64,000 nucleotides of DNA from Cohnella xylanilytica (GCF_014212175.1 NZ_JACJVR010000018.1:1-64000); one strand, 5' to 3'; shown: positions 1 through 7,939, counted from the first letter of the stretch. Numbers and translations are program-made. The notes: generated by a model not told the origin, from the sequence alone.

Positions 1-557
1 CTTTCGTAATTCAGGTTAATAGAATTTCTCCAATCCTGATTTCTTTGAAGAAGTGTAACTTGTATTTCACTAATTGTACCTTCGATCTTTTCTGCCTTTT
101 CATTTGCTGCTTCTGCTATTCTTTTTGTTTCAGCTTGTTCTATCTGGCTCCGTGCTAATCCATCCCACAACTGCTTAAACATTTGAAGCTCTGGTGTTAA
201 TTGAGTGATATCGATCAAGTTATTGTTACGTTCTAGCTTCTCGTAGTAGTCATCTACAAGCGCTTCGTATGCTTCCCACGCTTCGTCTGTATTTAATGAT
301 TTTGCATGCATCCATGCACCCTTCTTTGTCCAAAGGTACAGGATTGAAGCGAATTTAAGGGTGTCATCAATTTGAATGGACCCTTTAAACTCCTTTAATT
401 CATCACCCTGCAATGCGAAATAGTGCTTTCCCTCAATGTATCTGCTTCTATTTCGAGCGAAATTATTATTGAGCCGATCTGAGTCAGTACCAAAATTAAC
501 TGCTAATTGTGTTGTCATAAGTACTCGATGACCTTTGTACTCAATTTTATTATCCAT
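1..557 (-). CDS. Phage antirepressor, ORF6N domain (3' end cut by window edge)
   Basis: Reading the minus strand from the ATG at 557 gives an open frame to the left edge (185 codons seen, no stop). The N-terminal ~90 residues look like an ORF6N/KilA-N-type DNA-binding module: a stretch with YKGHRVLMTTQLA, then a cluster of Asn/Arg and RYIEGKHYFAL. The rest is charged and helical, as in ORF6C-type tails. Such proteins act as antirepressors or accessory regulators in temperate phages and related elements. The start is preceded by an AGGGGGAAAG ribosome site. It lies 13 nt downstream of the frameshifted HTH gene on the same strand and probably shares its transcript. Base composition is AT-rich, unlike the chromosome to the right. 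Family assignment is from pattern memory; the C-terminus is not visible. Confidence 0.75.
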   Translation of the reverse strand, partial: MDNKIEYKGHRVLMTTQLAVNFGTDSDRLNNNFARNRSRYIEGKHYFALQGDELKEFKGSIQIDDTLKFASILYLWTKKGAWMHAKSLNTDEAWEAYEALVDDYYEKLERNNNLIDITQLTPELQMFKQLWDGLARSQIEQAETKRIAEAANEKAEKIEGTISEIQVTLLQRNQDWRNSINLNYE

Positions 558-570
558 TTTCTTTCCCCCT

Positions 571-785
571 TTAGGACGCTTCGTTTTTTTTGATTTCGAT
601 AATGTCACCAACTTCTACATCCAAGGCTTCACATACACGTTCTAGCGTCTCAAATTGAACGCCTTTGCCTTTTCCGTAGTACAAAGCCCTGAGAGTAGCT
701 TTTGAAACCCCGGTTTTTCTAACAAGCTCATTTACTGTACGGATTTTTTTTTCGCCATTACAATGGGCAGATTAGATACAATCAT
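571..785 (-). pseudogene. Small XRE/Cro-type HTH regulator, frameshifted in an A9 run
   Basis: From the ATG at 785 (preceded by GGAAGGTGG) the minus strand reads MIVSNLPIVMAKKK and then stops after three more codons. Shifting one base back at the run of nine A (plus strand T 744-752) restores a frame reading IRTVNELVRKTGVSKATL and onward to the TAA at 571-573. The joined product would be about 71 aa and strongly resembles the HTH of the divergent gene at 956. Total length (215 nt) is not a multiple of three. No start codon serves the downstream frame. It could be a true pseudogene, a sequencing error in the homopolymer, or a gene using slippage on A9. It is the divergent partner of the regulator at 956, like a cI/cro pair. 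Confidence 0.6.
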
Positions 786-826
786 TGTTTCACCACCTTC
801 CTAAAATGAATTACTTATATCTCTTA

Positions 827-914
827 GGGATAGACATCTACCCCATAAAGATATTTCCATAATACCCCTATTCTCCGGTCATGTCAATAACATTTTGGGA
901 TAGACTTCTACCCC
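827..914. promoter_or_regulatory. Divergent control region with two inverted operator copies
   Basis: Two copies of GGGATAGACWTCTACCCC lie at 827-844 and 897-914, each a near-palindrome around TAGA-NN-TCTA. CTTA precedes the first copy and TAAG follows the second, so the two sites are in inverted orientation, 70 bp apart. A related half-site (TACCCC) is at 864-869. They fall between the start codons of the divergent HTH genes at 785 and 956. They are therefore the likely binding sites for one or both of these regulators. No confident -35/-10 pair was assigned. Confidence 0.6.
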
Positions 915-955
915 TAAGGAAATACATATGGTATCATACGATATGAGGTGATACT

Positions 956-1447
956 ATGATCCGATGCAACTTAGCCATATTAATGGCCGAGAGAGAATTA
1001 AAAATGATCGATATTACAGAAAAGACCGGTATTGCAAAAGCTACAATCAGAGCGCTATATCATAACCAAGGAAAAGGAATCCAGTTTGAAACAATGGATA
1101 CATTGTGCGAGTTTTTAGATGTTTCACCAGGAGAACTGTTTACAAGAGTCGAATTTAAGGTGGATCTTCTCAAGGTGGAAGAACCCGAAGAATTGAATTT
1201 TAAATTATATATAGAATTCCATGTCGGCGAAGAAAGTTTTACAGGCGAATTCTTAACAACATTCTATGTTGTTAATGGTGAAGACAAACTTTCAATAGAC
1301 ATGAGATATTCAAAAAAACTAAATGAAAAATTGAAGTCAATACCAAGAATTTATTTGCAATACGAAATAGCTAGGTTGTTAGATCCAATGATTGAAAAAA
1401 TTCCTCAACATAAAAATGGGATCAATGCCTATATGATTGTTGAATAA
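956..1447 (+). CDS. XRE-family regulator with C-terminal extension
   Basis: 163 aa. Residues 1-65 form a short Cro/C1-type helix-turn-helix of the YozG-like kind (TGIAKATIRALY, then GIQFETMDTLCEFLDVSPGEL). Residues ~70-163 are a separate beta-rich, acidic domain that I do not recognise. The start ATG follows GAGGTGAT at a normal distance. It is divergent from the frameshifted paralogue at 571-785 and probably controls the shared operator region between them. It is followed after 18 nt by a second XRE gene, likely co-transcribed. AT-rich codon use marks it as part of the mobile element. The role as a lysogeny-type switch is inferred from context. Confidence 0.75.
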   Translation: MIRCNLAILMAERELKMIDITEKTGIAKATIRALYHNQGKGIQFETMDTLCEFLDVSPGELFTRVEFKVDLLKVEEPEELNFKLYIEFHVGEESFTGEFLTTFYVVNGEDKLSIDMRYSKKLNEKLKSIPRIYLQYEIARLLDPMIEKIPQHKNGINAYMIVE

Positions 1448-1465
1448 AGTTAAAGGAGCACAACG

Positions 1466-1681
1466 ATGCGGTATGCGCCGGATCGTTGCCTGCTTCGTCA
1501 GATCCTTAAGAGTAGAAAAATACCCCAACGTTGGTTATGTGAAGTAACCGGATATCCAGAATCACAGATATCGGACTACGTTAACAATAGAACCACGATG
1601 GGGTACGCGACGGCTGTAACGATAGCCAAGCACTTAGGGATTCATCCAGAGGAACTTTACACCTGGAAGGTCATCGACTGA
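1466..1681 (+). CDS. Small XRE-family HTH protein
   Basis: 71 aa, nearly all helix-turn-helix: RQILKSRKIPQRWLCEVTG, then ESQISDYVNNRTTMGYATAV and a closing IAKHLGIHPEELYTW. This matches the five-helix XRE/Cro fold. The ATG is preceded by AAAGGAGC. It lies 18 nt after the upstream regulator and is probably co-transcribed with it. Target and role cannot be told from sequence; a control gene of the surrounding mobile element is the simple reading. Confidence 0.75.
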   Translation: MRYAPDRCLLRQILKSRKIPQRWLCEVTGYPESQISDYVNNRTTMGYATAVTIAKHLGIHPEELYTWKVID

Positions 1682-1726
1682 CGAACAGGCTCGGAGAGGT
1701 TTTATTCTCTCCCGATCCGGCGCAAT

Positions 1727-1744
1727 CTTCAAGAAATCTTGAAG
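1727..1744. other. Short hairpin after the XRE genes
   Basis: CTTCAAG-AAAT-CTTGAAG forms a perfect 7-bp stem 45 nt after the second XRE gene. There is no T-run, so it is a poor intrinsic terminator; it could be an operator half or a weak pause. The rest of the 180-bp gap shows nothing else that I can name. Confidence 0.3.
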
Positions 1745-1864
1745 TTGTTAAGCGCATCATTTGTTCCTAAAACCAATTATAATGGGGAATAATCAGAAAT
1801 TGTGTAGGATTTTGACTGAATCTAGGACTTTAGGGTAAGCAAATTAAGCATGCTAAGTTTTTCT

Positions 1865-2215
1865 TTACTTTTTCCGTTTTCTTGATCTCAGCGCTACATT
1901 GATCGTCGTATCATCATCAAAGATAATTATCATCCCTTGATCGGTCATCGTCTTATCCTTAACACGAGCCGAGTTAACCAAGATCGAACCATCCATCTGC
2001 TCGAATCCACGAGGAAGCAGCGCAGTAGAAAGATCACGCAAGGTAAGCAAAGGCGCATACGATCCGTGCGACGTATGGTAAATCGGTATGTGATGCGATT
2101 TTCCCTTAGGGCGTATGACATTTATGTAGTTGACTTCTCCAATTCGAAATTCTACAAAGTCGGATGCCTCTCCGACTCGCTGATCCAAGCGGACTCCAAT
2201 TAATTTGAATGGCAT
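1865..2215 (-). CDS. Stand-alone LytTR DNA-binding domain protein
   Basis: 116 aa from the ATG at 2215, chosen because AGGAG lies 7 nt upstream; a longer frame to 2254 has no ribosome site. The protein is essentially one LytTR domain: EFRIGEVNYINV, a central IPIYHTSHG strand, LRDLSTALLPRGFEQMDGS with ILVN, then a D-rich hairpin and a basic tail (ALRSRKRKK). LytTR domains usually sit behind a response-regulator receiver; here there is none. It may thus bind DNA constitutively or be modulated by a partner. It lies between the XRE genes and the integrase, transcribed toward the XRE genes. Confidence 0.65.
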   Translation of the reverse strand: MPFKLIGVRLDQRVGEASDFVEFRIGEVNYINVIRPKGKSHHIPIYHTSHGSYAPLLTLRDLSTALLPRGFEQMDGSILVNSARVKDKTMTDQGMIIIFDDDTTINVALRSRKRKK

Positions 2216-2358
2216 TATTTTCTCCTGACTTACCCATGATGTCAGAACAATCATAATTCTATCTCAGAAAAATTTCCTTATGAAAAATATGGTTGTTACA
2301 GGGATTGCGGCTTCCCAAAAATCACAAATCACCGATACAATACATCTGAGGTGATATC

Positions 2359-3504
2359 GTGGCATCCTTCAAGCAGAATCCAAACACCGGATACTGGTAC
2401 TTCGTAATTGATGTAGGGAAAGACATGATTACCGGCAAGCGTAAGCAGAAGACCATAAGCAAGGATGACAAGGGACGCAACTTTGAATCGGAACGAGCTG
2501 CCCGGAGATACGCAGTTAAGGTCGAGGAAGAAATCGAACGAGGTCGGAAATTTGATTCCGTTAAGTTTTCGGACTATCTGAAGGACTATTTCGAGAAGGT
2601 GGCTGTAGAGAAGATATCCGAAGTCACCTACAACCAACAATGGATGACGACACGGCTATACATCATCCCTTATCTCGGTCATCACAAGATCGACAAAATC
2701 AACGATGAGATCATCGAGAAATATTACGCGAAGCTATTAGCAAATGGTGTATCACGGGCCTATATTGCTTTAATTCGGATCGTACTTAGCAAGGCATTCA
2801 AACATGCGTTGAAGAAGCGACTTATAATGGAAAATCCGATGTACCTGGTCACCACTCCAGCCTACAAACCAGAATCCAAAACGGTATGGACACCGGAACA
2901 AATCGACCACTTCCTTGAGGTCACGAAAGAAAGTAAGTTCTATGCACTGTATATACTTGCCGAGAGTACGGGAATGCGGCGAGGCGAGATGTTAGCGCTT
3001 GAATGGGATGATATTGATTTTGAGAACGCAAGAGTGACGATCAATAAGTCCTTGAAGTACACTAAGAAGAAAGGTCTCCATATATCCGGGCCGAAAACCG
3101 AAAACAGCCGAAGAACGATCACGATCCCCCAGTATACAATCGAGGTTCTAAGGGAGCATAAGAAAAATCAGCTTGAAGGGGTACGAATCGTATTCGACAA
3201 CTTTGGAGAATATTATTCCCCTGGGCTTGTATCCGATAATTTCTTAAGGGACTGCAAGCGAAGCAACCTTCCATCATCAACCCTGCACGGCCTGAGACAT
3301 GCACACGCATCTTACCTGCTCTCTATTGGGTACAGCGTGGCAGATGTCGCAGCGAGGTTAGGAGACACCAAAGAAACGGTCATGAAGACGTACGCTCACG
3401 TGTTGCCGAACACACAGAACGAAATCGCCGCCGCTCTCGACCGCCGCAAATGTGTGGATAAACAATCCCCAATCGATCAAAAATCCCCCGAAATCTGTGA
3501 ATAA
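2359..3504 (+). CDS. int: Tyrosine recombinase / phage-type integrase
   Basis: 381 aa with GTG start after GAGGTGAT. Residues ~1-60 are an AP2-like arm-binding domain (NTGYWYFVIDVG). Residues ~65-165 are the SAM-like core-binding domain, and ~175-355 the catalytic domain. Visible catalytic residues are R207 (TGMRRGE), K246, H310 and R313 (HGLRHAHASYLL) and the nucleophile Y345 (KTYAHV). The fourth basic position is D336 in LGD, a variant I recall as frequent in Firmicute element integrases. It closes the AT-rich segment and should catalyse integration and excision of that element. No tRNA or clear att core was found beside it. Confidence 0.92.
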   Translation: MASFKQNPNTGYWYFVIDVGKDMITGKRKQKTISKDDKGRNFESERAARRYAVKVEEEIERGRKFDSVKFSDYLKDYFEKVAVEKISEVTYNQQWMTTRLYIIPYLGHHKIDKINDEIIEKYYAKLLANGVSRAYIALIRIVLSKAFKHALKKRLIMENPMYLVTTPAYKPESKTVWTPEQIDHFLEVTKESKFYALYILAESTGMRRGEMLALEWDDIDFENARVTINKSLKYTKKKGLHISGPKTENSRRTITIPQYTIEVLREHKKNQLEGVRIVFDNFGEYYSPGLVSDNFLRDCKRSNLPSSTLHGLRHAHASYLLSIGYSVADVAARLGDTKETVMKTYAHVLPNTQNEIAAALDRRKCVDKQSPIDQKSPEICE

Positions 3505-3548
3505 ATCTGTGGATGTGATATCCTACGTGAAATAGCGTGATTTCAGAA

Positions 3549-3585
3549 CGCCGAGACCAAGCACCACATAAGGTCTCGGCGTTTT
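3549..3585 (+). terminator. Intrinsic terminator after the integrase
   Basis: CGCCGAGACC (3549-3558) pairs perfectly with GGTCTCGGCG (3572-3581), with a 13-nt loop and then TTTT. It sits between the convergent integrase and ABC permease genes and may serve both. The chromosomal GC content begins here, so the element boundary (att site) must lie in or near 3505-3595. Confidence 0.75.
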
Positions 3586-3593
3586 CAGATATT

Positions 3594-4589
3594 TTAAGCT
3601 AAGATGTCTTGCTTCGTAAAGACCGCAAACGCCGTCGCCAGCGCCGCGGCTCCCCAGACGCCGAGAACGGCGAGGGAAAATCCGAGCGTCATTCCCTCGA
3701 TCGGAGGCGGCGTTCCCTGCAAATAAACGGTCAAATCGAGGTTGACGTTGAACAGATATTTGGCGCTGTGCCATGAGGAGGCCATGTTCGCGAGGATCAT
3801 CCCCGAGATGACGGCCGCCATCATCGTCACGAGGCTGGCCGCCGTGCTGCGGAGCAGAACCGACACCATGAGGGCGATCGTTGCGACGACTAGCGCCGAG
3901 AACCAGACGAGCCCCATCTCCATGAGTAGGTACGCTCCCCGGGTCACCGCGTGCACGGCGCCAAGCTCGATGTCGGAGCCTTGCGGTTCGAAGCCGACGA
4001 ACACCGGCTCACCCCAGCCCTCGTATCCGAACGCCAGACCGGAGATCAAGTAGGCGAGCGCGACCGTCGCGACGACGATCAGCGAGACGTATAGGATAAG
4101 CGTGACCCATTTGGACAAAAGGATGCGCCATCGTCGTACCGGCCGCGTGAGCAGCATCTTGATCGTCCCCGTCGAACGCTCCGCGGAGACGAGGTCGGAG
4201 GCGACGGCCAGCACCATGAGCGGGATGAACAGGGAGACCGAATTTTCCAGGAAGGAGCTGGTGAACGTAACGGCGTTCGGCGTGTTCGGGTTCACGTCAT
4301 GATCCAGGTAGTATTGCAATTGCTGAACGAGAGCCCGGCGCCACCGCTTCCATTCTTCCGGGATGCGTTCGCTGGACAGCGCGTTCGTGTTGTCGGTGAT
4401 CCGCTGCTGCAGCTCCGAACGCCAATCCGCGAACTTCGAAGCGTTATTCTGGGCGATCTTCATCTGCGCGTAGACGAAGACGGGGATGAGCACGATCAGC
4501 ACGAGCGCGACGACGGCGAACCTTTTTTTGCGCCACACCTTGATCGTCTCGTTATGGATGAGAGCGAGGAGATTAGCCAACCGATTCAC
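3594..4589 (-). CDS. ABC-2 type transporter permease
   Basis: 331 aa integral membrane protein. One N-terminal helix (around residues 24-42) is followed by a ~70-residue extracytoplasmic stretch. A block of about five hydrophobic helices then runs to the C-terminus, the layout of ABC-2 permeases (BcrB/NatB-like). A conserved cytoplasmic segment reads ERSTGTIKMLLTRPVRRWRILLSKW. Its start overlaps the end of the upstream ATPase gene by 17 nt, so the two are translationally coupled and form one exporter. Substrate unknown; relatives export peptides, bacitracin-like drugs or ions. Confidence 0.85.
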   Translation of the reverse strand: MNRLANLLALIHNETIKVWRKKRFAVVALVLIVLIPVFVYAQMKIAQNNASKFADWRSELQQRITDNTNALSSERIPEEWKRWRRALVQQLQYYLDHDVNPNTPNAVTFTSSFLENSVSLFIPLMVLAVASDLVSAERSTGTIKMLLTRPVRRWRILLSKWVTLILYVSLIVVATVALAYLISGLAFGYEGWGEPVFVGFEPQGSDIELGAVHAVTRGAYLLMEMGLVWFSALVVATIALMVSVLLRSTAASLVTMMAAVISGMILANMASSWHSAKYLFNVNLDLTVYLQGTPPPIEGMTLGFSLAVLGVWGAAALATAFAVFTKQDILA

Positions 4590-5550
4590 CCTCCGTCAAC
4601 TTAAGGAATAGTTCTTCGAGCGAAGGAGCCGTTTTATGGACGGCCAGAATCCGAACGCCCGCGGCGACGAACCTCTCGATCCATTCCGGAATCGACTCCT
4701 CGTCCATGACTGTGACGATCGCCCCCGGGAGAGAGGCTAGCAGCGCTTCGTCGATCCGATGCTCGCCGTCTCCTACGATCGCGACGTCCCCGCTTCCTTC
4801 GAGCAAGCGGAGCCCCGCTTCCGGCTTGTCGAATTGCCACAGCGTATACGAGCCGGCCTGCTTCACCAGCTCGTCGACCGAGCCGACGGCGATCACTTCG
4901 CCGCCCGCGATGATGGCGACCCTATCGCACATCAACTGAATCTCGCTCAGCAGGTGGCTGGAGATAAACAAGCTCATGCCGGAGTCGGCCAGCTTGCGGA
5001 TAAACTCGCGTAGCTCCTTGATCCCCTTCGGATCGAGGCCGTTCGTCGGCTCGTCGAGGATAAGCAGCCCGGGGGAGCCGAGCAGCGCCTGCGCGATGCC
5101 GAGCCTCTGCCTCATTCCGAGCGAATACGTCTTCACCTTGTCGTGAATGCGCTTGTCCATCTGCACGATGTCGACGACTTCCCGGATCCGCTCGCGGGTG
5201 ATGCCTTCCTGCATGCGTGCGAAGTGCTCGAGGTTCTCCCACCCGGTCAGGTAAGGGTACATCTCCGGGTTCTCCACGATACAGCCGACGTAGCGGAGCG
5301 CGAGCTCGGGATGGCGGTTCACGTCCTCCCCGCAGACGAGCACTCGGCCGGAGGTGGGCTTGATCAGATCGACGAGCATGCGGATCGTCGTCGTTTTGCC
5401 GGAACCGTTCGGGCCGAGAAAACCGAATATTTCGCCGGCGCGGACGTCGAAGCTGACGTTTCGGATAATCGTTTTGCGCCCGATGTTCTTCTTAAGACCT
5501 TGCACCGATAGAATAACGTCCCGATCGCTTTCTATCCGCGTTTTATCCAT
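4573..5550 (-). CDS. ABC transporter ATP-binding protein (ABC-2 exporter)
   Basis: 325 aa. Walker A GPNGSGKT at residues 46-53, signature SLGMRQR at 143-149, Walker B LLILDE at 162-167, followed by a ~95-residue C-terminal regulatory region, as in DrrA/BcrA/NatA-type ATPases. The ATG follows GGGGGAGG. It couples by overlap to the permease downstream and starts 15 nt after the SGNH hydrolase gene, so the order SGNH-ATPase-permease probably forms one operon. The pair should drive ATP-dependent export; the substrate cannot be told. Confidence 0.9.
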   Translation of the reverse strand: MDKTRIESDRDVILSVQGLKKNIGRKTIIRNVSFDVRAGEIFGFLGPNGSGKTTTIRMLVDLIKPTSGRVLVCGEDVNRHPELALRYVGCIVENPEMYPYLTGWENLEHFARMQEGITRERIREVVDIVQMDKRIHDKVKTYSLGMRQRLGIAQALLGSPGLLILDEPTNGLDPKGIKELREFIRKLADSGMSLFISSHLLSEIQLMCDRVAIIAGGEVIAVGSVDELVKQAGSYTLWQFDKPEAGLRLLEGSGDVAIVGDGEHRIDEALLASLPGAIVTVMDEESIPEWIERFVAAGVRILAVHKTAPSLEELFLKLTEGESVG

Positions 5551-5565
5551 CGTCTCGCCTCCCCC

Positions 5566-6393
5566 TTACTCCAGCGACTGTACGATTCTTGCCGCGATCC
5601 GTTCGTAGCCCTTCGCGTTCGGATGGAAATGATCCGACGACAGGTACGCCTTCACGTTCGATTCGAACAAGTCGTACGTAGGCACCACTGTCGCGTTCCC
5701 GTCTGCCGCCGCGAGCCGATGCGCGTAATCGTTCCAATCCAGGATGTGCGCGCTCATCGACCTCGCTTGCTCCATATCGTAGAACGGGTTGTAAAGCCCG
5801 ACATAAACGATCCGGGCGTTCGGATTGATCCGGCGCAGCTTCTCGAAAATCTCGTCCAACAGCGGCTCCGTCTGCGGAATCAGCCGCTCGAGCAGCTCGG
5901 GGGACACGTCCCTTCCCTCGGCGATGGAGCCTCCGCTCTGCGCGATCTGGAACAGGTCGTTGCCCCCGATCGTTAGGAGAACAATGTCGGCTTGGGCGAC
6001 CGCTTGTTGGACGCCTCTCTGCTCCAATTGGTCGGAAAGCCGGATCGCCGTCAGCCCGTTCACCGCCAGGTTATTGACCAGCTTGACGGGTTTGCCGCTC
6101 GCTTCCTTCAGCAGGGCGACCGTCCGTTTCACGTAGCCTTCGCCGGTCTCGTCGCCCGTTCCCCGCGTGAGCGAATCGCCGAGGGCGGCGACAAGCCATT
6201 GCGGCTTGTCCGCCAAGCCGCCCTCCGCCGCTTTGGGCGGCTCGGACGCCTCGGGGACCGCGATTCCGCGGGAAGGGAACCAAGCGTCCCGAAGGGCGGC
6301 CGCGAACCCGACCAGCATCAGCGCCGTACATAGCAGCATCGTAAGGCCCAGTATCGGCCACAGCCTGGAATTGCCGGATTTCCCCTTGGACAT
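5566..6393 (-). CDS. Membrane-anchored SGNH/GDSL hydrolase
   Basis: 275 aa. Residues 1-10 are basic and 11-33 form a membrane anchor or uncleaved signal. The catalytic SGNH domain spans ~65-275: GDSL block with nucleophile S74, block II Gly in VNGLTAIRLS, GGND at 143-146 and the catalytic pair D254/H257 in DHFHPN. All four blocks are present, so it should be an active extracellular esterase or lipase-like enzyme. It heads the probable operon with the ABC-2 exporter. No membership in a specific SGNH subfamily can be claimed. Confidence 0.85.
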   Translation of the reverse strand: MSKGKSGNSRLWPILGLTMLLCTALMLVGFAAALRDAWFPSRGIAVPEASEPPKAAEGGLADKPQWLVAALGDSLTRGTGDETGEGYVKRTVALLKEASGKPVKLVNNLAVNGLTAIRLSDQLEQRGVQQAVAQADIVLLTIGGNDLFQIAQSGGSIAEGRDVSPELLERLIPQTEPLLDEIFEKLRRINPNARIVYVGLYNPFYDMEQARSMSAHILDWNDYAHRLAAADGNATVVPTYDLFESNVKAYLSSDHFHPNAKGYERIAARIVQSLE

Positions 6394-6557
6394 CGAGCGT
6401 TCCTCTCCTTTTCCCCGTCATGGCCGCGCGGCCTGTCTTCTTTTCAAGATAACGTTTCTTTGCCGGCATTTCAAATGATCGGTTCTCCGCTGCCCTACCA
6501 TCTCCGCCCGGTCCCGCCTTCACGGCGCCGTTATATATCTCTCGGTCTCGAAAGGGG

Positions 6558-6816
6558 CCATTATCCCTTCCGCTCAGGGGGGGATTTGCCGGTGCCCGCT
6601 CCAGTGACCGATTGCTTTTGCAGCCGCTATGCCACTATCCCTTCGAATCAGGTTGTACGCGCCCCCATCAAAATGCTGTCCCACGCTCCACTATCCCGTC
6701 CCGTCAGGAGGTCCATTCCGCTCACCTGCCGTCTCCTGTGCCACTATCCCCTCGAGTCAGGATAACGGGATGCCCCTCCTGCTAAGCACCATGCCATTAT
6801 CCCTTTGGTTCAGTGG
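6558..6816 (+). repeat. Array of five spaced 21-bp motifs (array A)
   Basis: Five copies of CCAYTATCCC-N6-TCAG start near 6558, 6632, 6688, 6741 and 6794. Offsets between copies are 74, 56, 53 and 53 bp. The intervening DNA is unrelated except for general pyrimidine-purine composition. The array fills most of the 589-bp gap (6394-6982) between the SGNH gene and the IS1595-like gene. The same motif recurs at 8178-8277, 27076-27664 and 28394-28580. Confidence 0.85.
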
Positions 6817-6914
6817 AGCAAGTTGCAGGGATTGTATCGAATTCCCCCTCCGCCCGCCACCTCCGAATGAGGTAAATTGCCCCCCATATTTCTTCCAGAC
6901 AAATCCACAAATCC

Positions 6915-6964
6915 TTGCAATGAGAACATTTGTTTGCTATAATAAAAACACGAACAAATGTTCC
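6915..6964 (+). promoter_or_regulatory. Sigma-A promoter with two LexA/DinR-type boxes
   Basis: TTGCAA (6915-6920), a 17-bp spacer and TATAAT (6938-6943) form a near-ideal vegetative promoter. CGAACAAATGTTCC at 6951-6964 matches every position of the Bacillus DinR/LexA consensus CGAACRNRYGTTYC and would cover the transcription start. AGAACATTTGTTTG at 6923-6936 is a weaker box inside the promoter spacer. Together they predict SOS repression of the gene at 6983. The boxes are seen directly; control by LexA is inferred. Confidence 0.7.
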
Positions 6965-6982
6965 TATCGGGAGGCGGAGCCT

Positions 6983-7912
6983 ATGAATTCGGAAGATTGC
7001 TCTTTCGCAGATTTTTGCCGGCGGTTCGATACCGAGCAAGCCTGCGCCGACGCGCTGTTCCAGGCCCGGTGGCCCGACGGCTTCCGCTGCCCCTCCTGCG
7101 CCGACTCCCGTTACTATCGGATCTCGACCCGCCGATTGCCTCTATATGAATGCGCCCATTGCGGCCTCCAGACGTCGATCATCGCCGGCACCGCCATGGA
7201 AGGAAGCTCGACCTCCCTTACCCGCTGGTTTCAGGCTCTTTTCTTGCTCTCTCAGCCCTCCGGAATCAGCTCTCTTCGCCTGTCCAAGCTCATCGGCGTC
7301 ACGTACAAGACCGCCTGGCTCATCTCCCACAAGCTCCGCCACGCCATGCAGCGGGCCGATGCAAGCGAGACGCTCGCGGGAACCGTACGCGTTCAACCCT
7401 TTCATTACGGATCGCTCTTCTTCCTCGACAGCCGCCAGCCTCTGATCCTGGGAGCTTCGGTTAACGAGCAGAACGAACCCACCCATGTGAAAATCAAGCA
7501 ACCCCACCCGAACCACGTCGACAACGAGCAAAGATCGGTTCTTAGGTTCGGACTGGACGCGTTCGAGAAGGATCATACCGACGGGCAACAGGTGACGCAC
7601 CACACGCGCGCGGACAAATCCCTCCCCGTGTTCAAGCGGCTTCAATGGTTCGTCGGGACTTGGCTGAACGACACGTTCAACGGCATCGGCGCCAAGCACC
7701 TGCAGGCGTATTTGGACGAGTTCGCCTTCCGGGTCAATCTGAAGCTTCGCAGCGTTCCGGCGTTCGGCGCCTTGCTCGGTTGGTGCGCCTCGACGCCGAC
7801 GATTATTTATAAGGAACTGACCAAGGACCGGCCGGTTCTCCCCGTTCCATGGCGGATGTGGGGCAGCCGTTCGAAGTGGAGAGGCCGGCATCTCCGACTC
7901 TGGACGGCCTAG
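6983..7912 (+). CDS. IS1595-like zinc-ribbon protein with altered DDE catalytic site
   Basis: 309 aa from the ATG at 6983, preceded by GGGAGG at normal spacing; a longer frame back to 6629 runs through the repeat array and is rejected. Residues ~10-70 form the IS1595-type zinc ribbon (C36-C39, C57-C60). Residues 75-125 are the helical segment with SKLIGVTYKTAW. The C-terminal part (HLQAYLDEFAFRVN, 239-252) matches the end of ISXO2-like transposases. Where the first catalytic Asp is expected (typically VEVDE/DTYVGG), this protein has VRVQPFHYG at 135-143. The region of the second Asp is also diverged. It is therefore probably not an active transposase. No terminal inverted repeats or target duplication were seen. 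It could be a domesticated DNA-binding protein. Confidence 0.7.
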   Translation: MNSEDCSFADFCRRFDTEQACADALFQARWPDGFRCPSCADSRYYRISTRRLPLYECAHCGLQTSIIAGTAMEGSSTSLTRWFQALFLLSQPSGISSLRLSKLIGVTYKTAWLISHKLRHAMQRADASETLAGTVRVQPFHYGSLFFLDSRQPLILGASVNEQNEPTHVKIKQPHPNHVDNEQRSVLRFGLDAFEKDHTDGQQVTHHTRADKSLPVFKRLQWFVGTWLNDTFNGIGAKHLQAYLDEFAFRVNLKLRSVPAFGALLGWCASTPTIIYKELTKDRPVLPVPWRMWGSRSKWRGRHLRLWTA

Positions 7913-7939
7913 GATCTTTTATCTACTGTAGGCTTTTTT
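7907..7939 (+). terminator. Weak candidate terminator
   Basis: GCCTA (7907-7911, overlapping the stop codon) can pair with TAGGC (7929-7933), followed by six T. The 5-bp stem with a 17-nt loop is weak. The rest of the gap to 8353 holds only the two reverse repeat copies below. Confidence 0.35.

Noticed and set aside
3505..3595. tRNA or tmRNA 3' end as att site
   Set aside because: No cloverleaf or CCA-type end is present; the hairpin is a terminator.
6629..6982. N-terminal extension of the IS1595-like gene
   Set aside because: It runs through the repeat array, promoter and LexA boxes; a good ribosome site supports the ATG at 6983.
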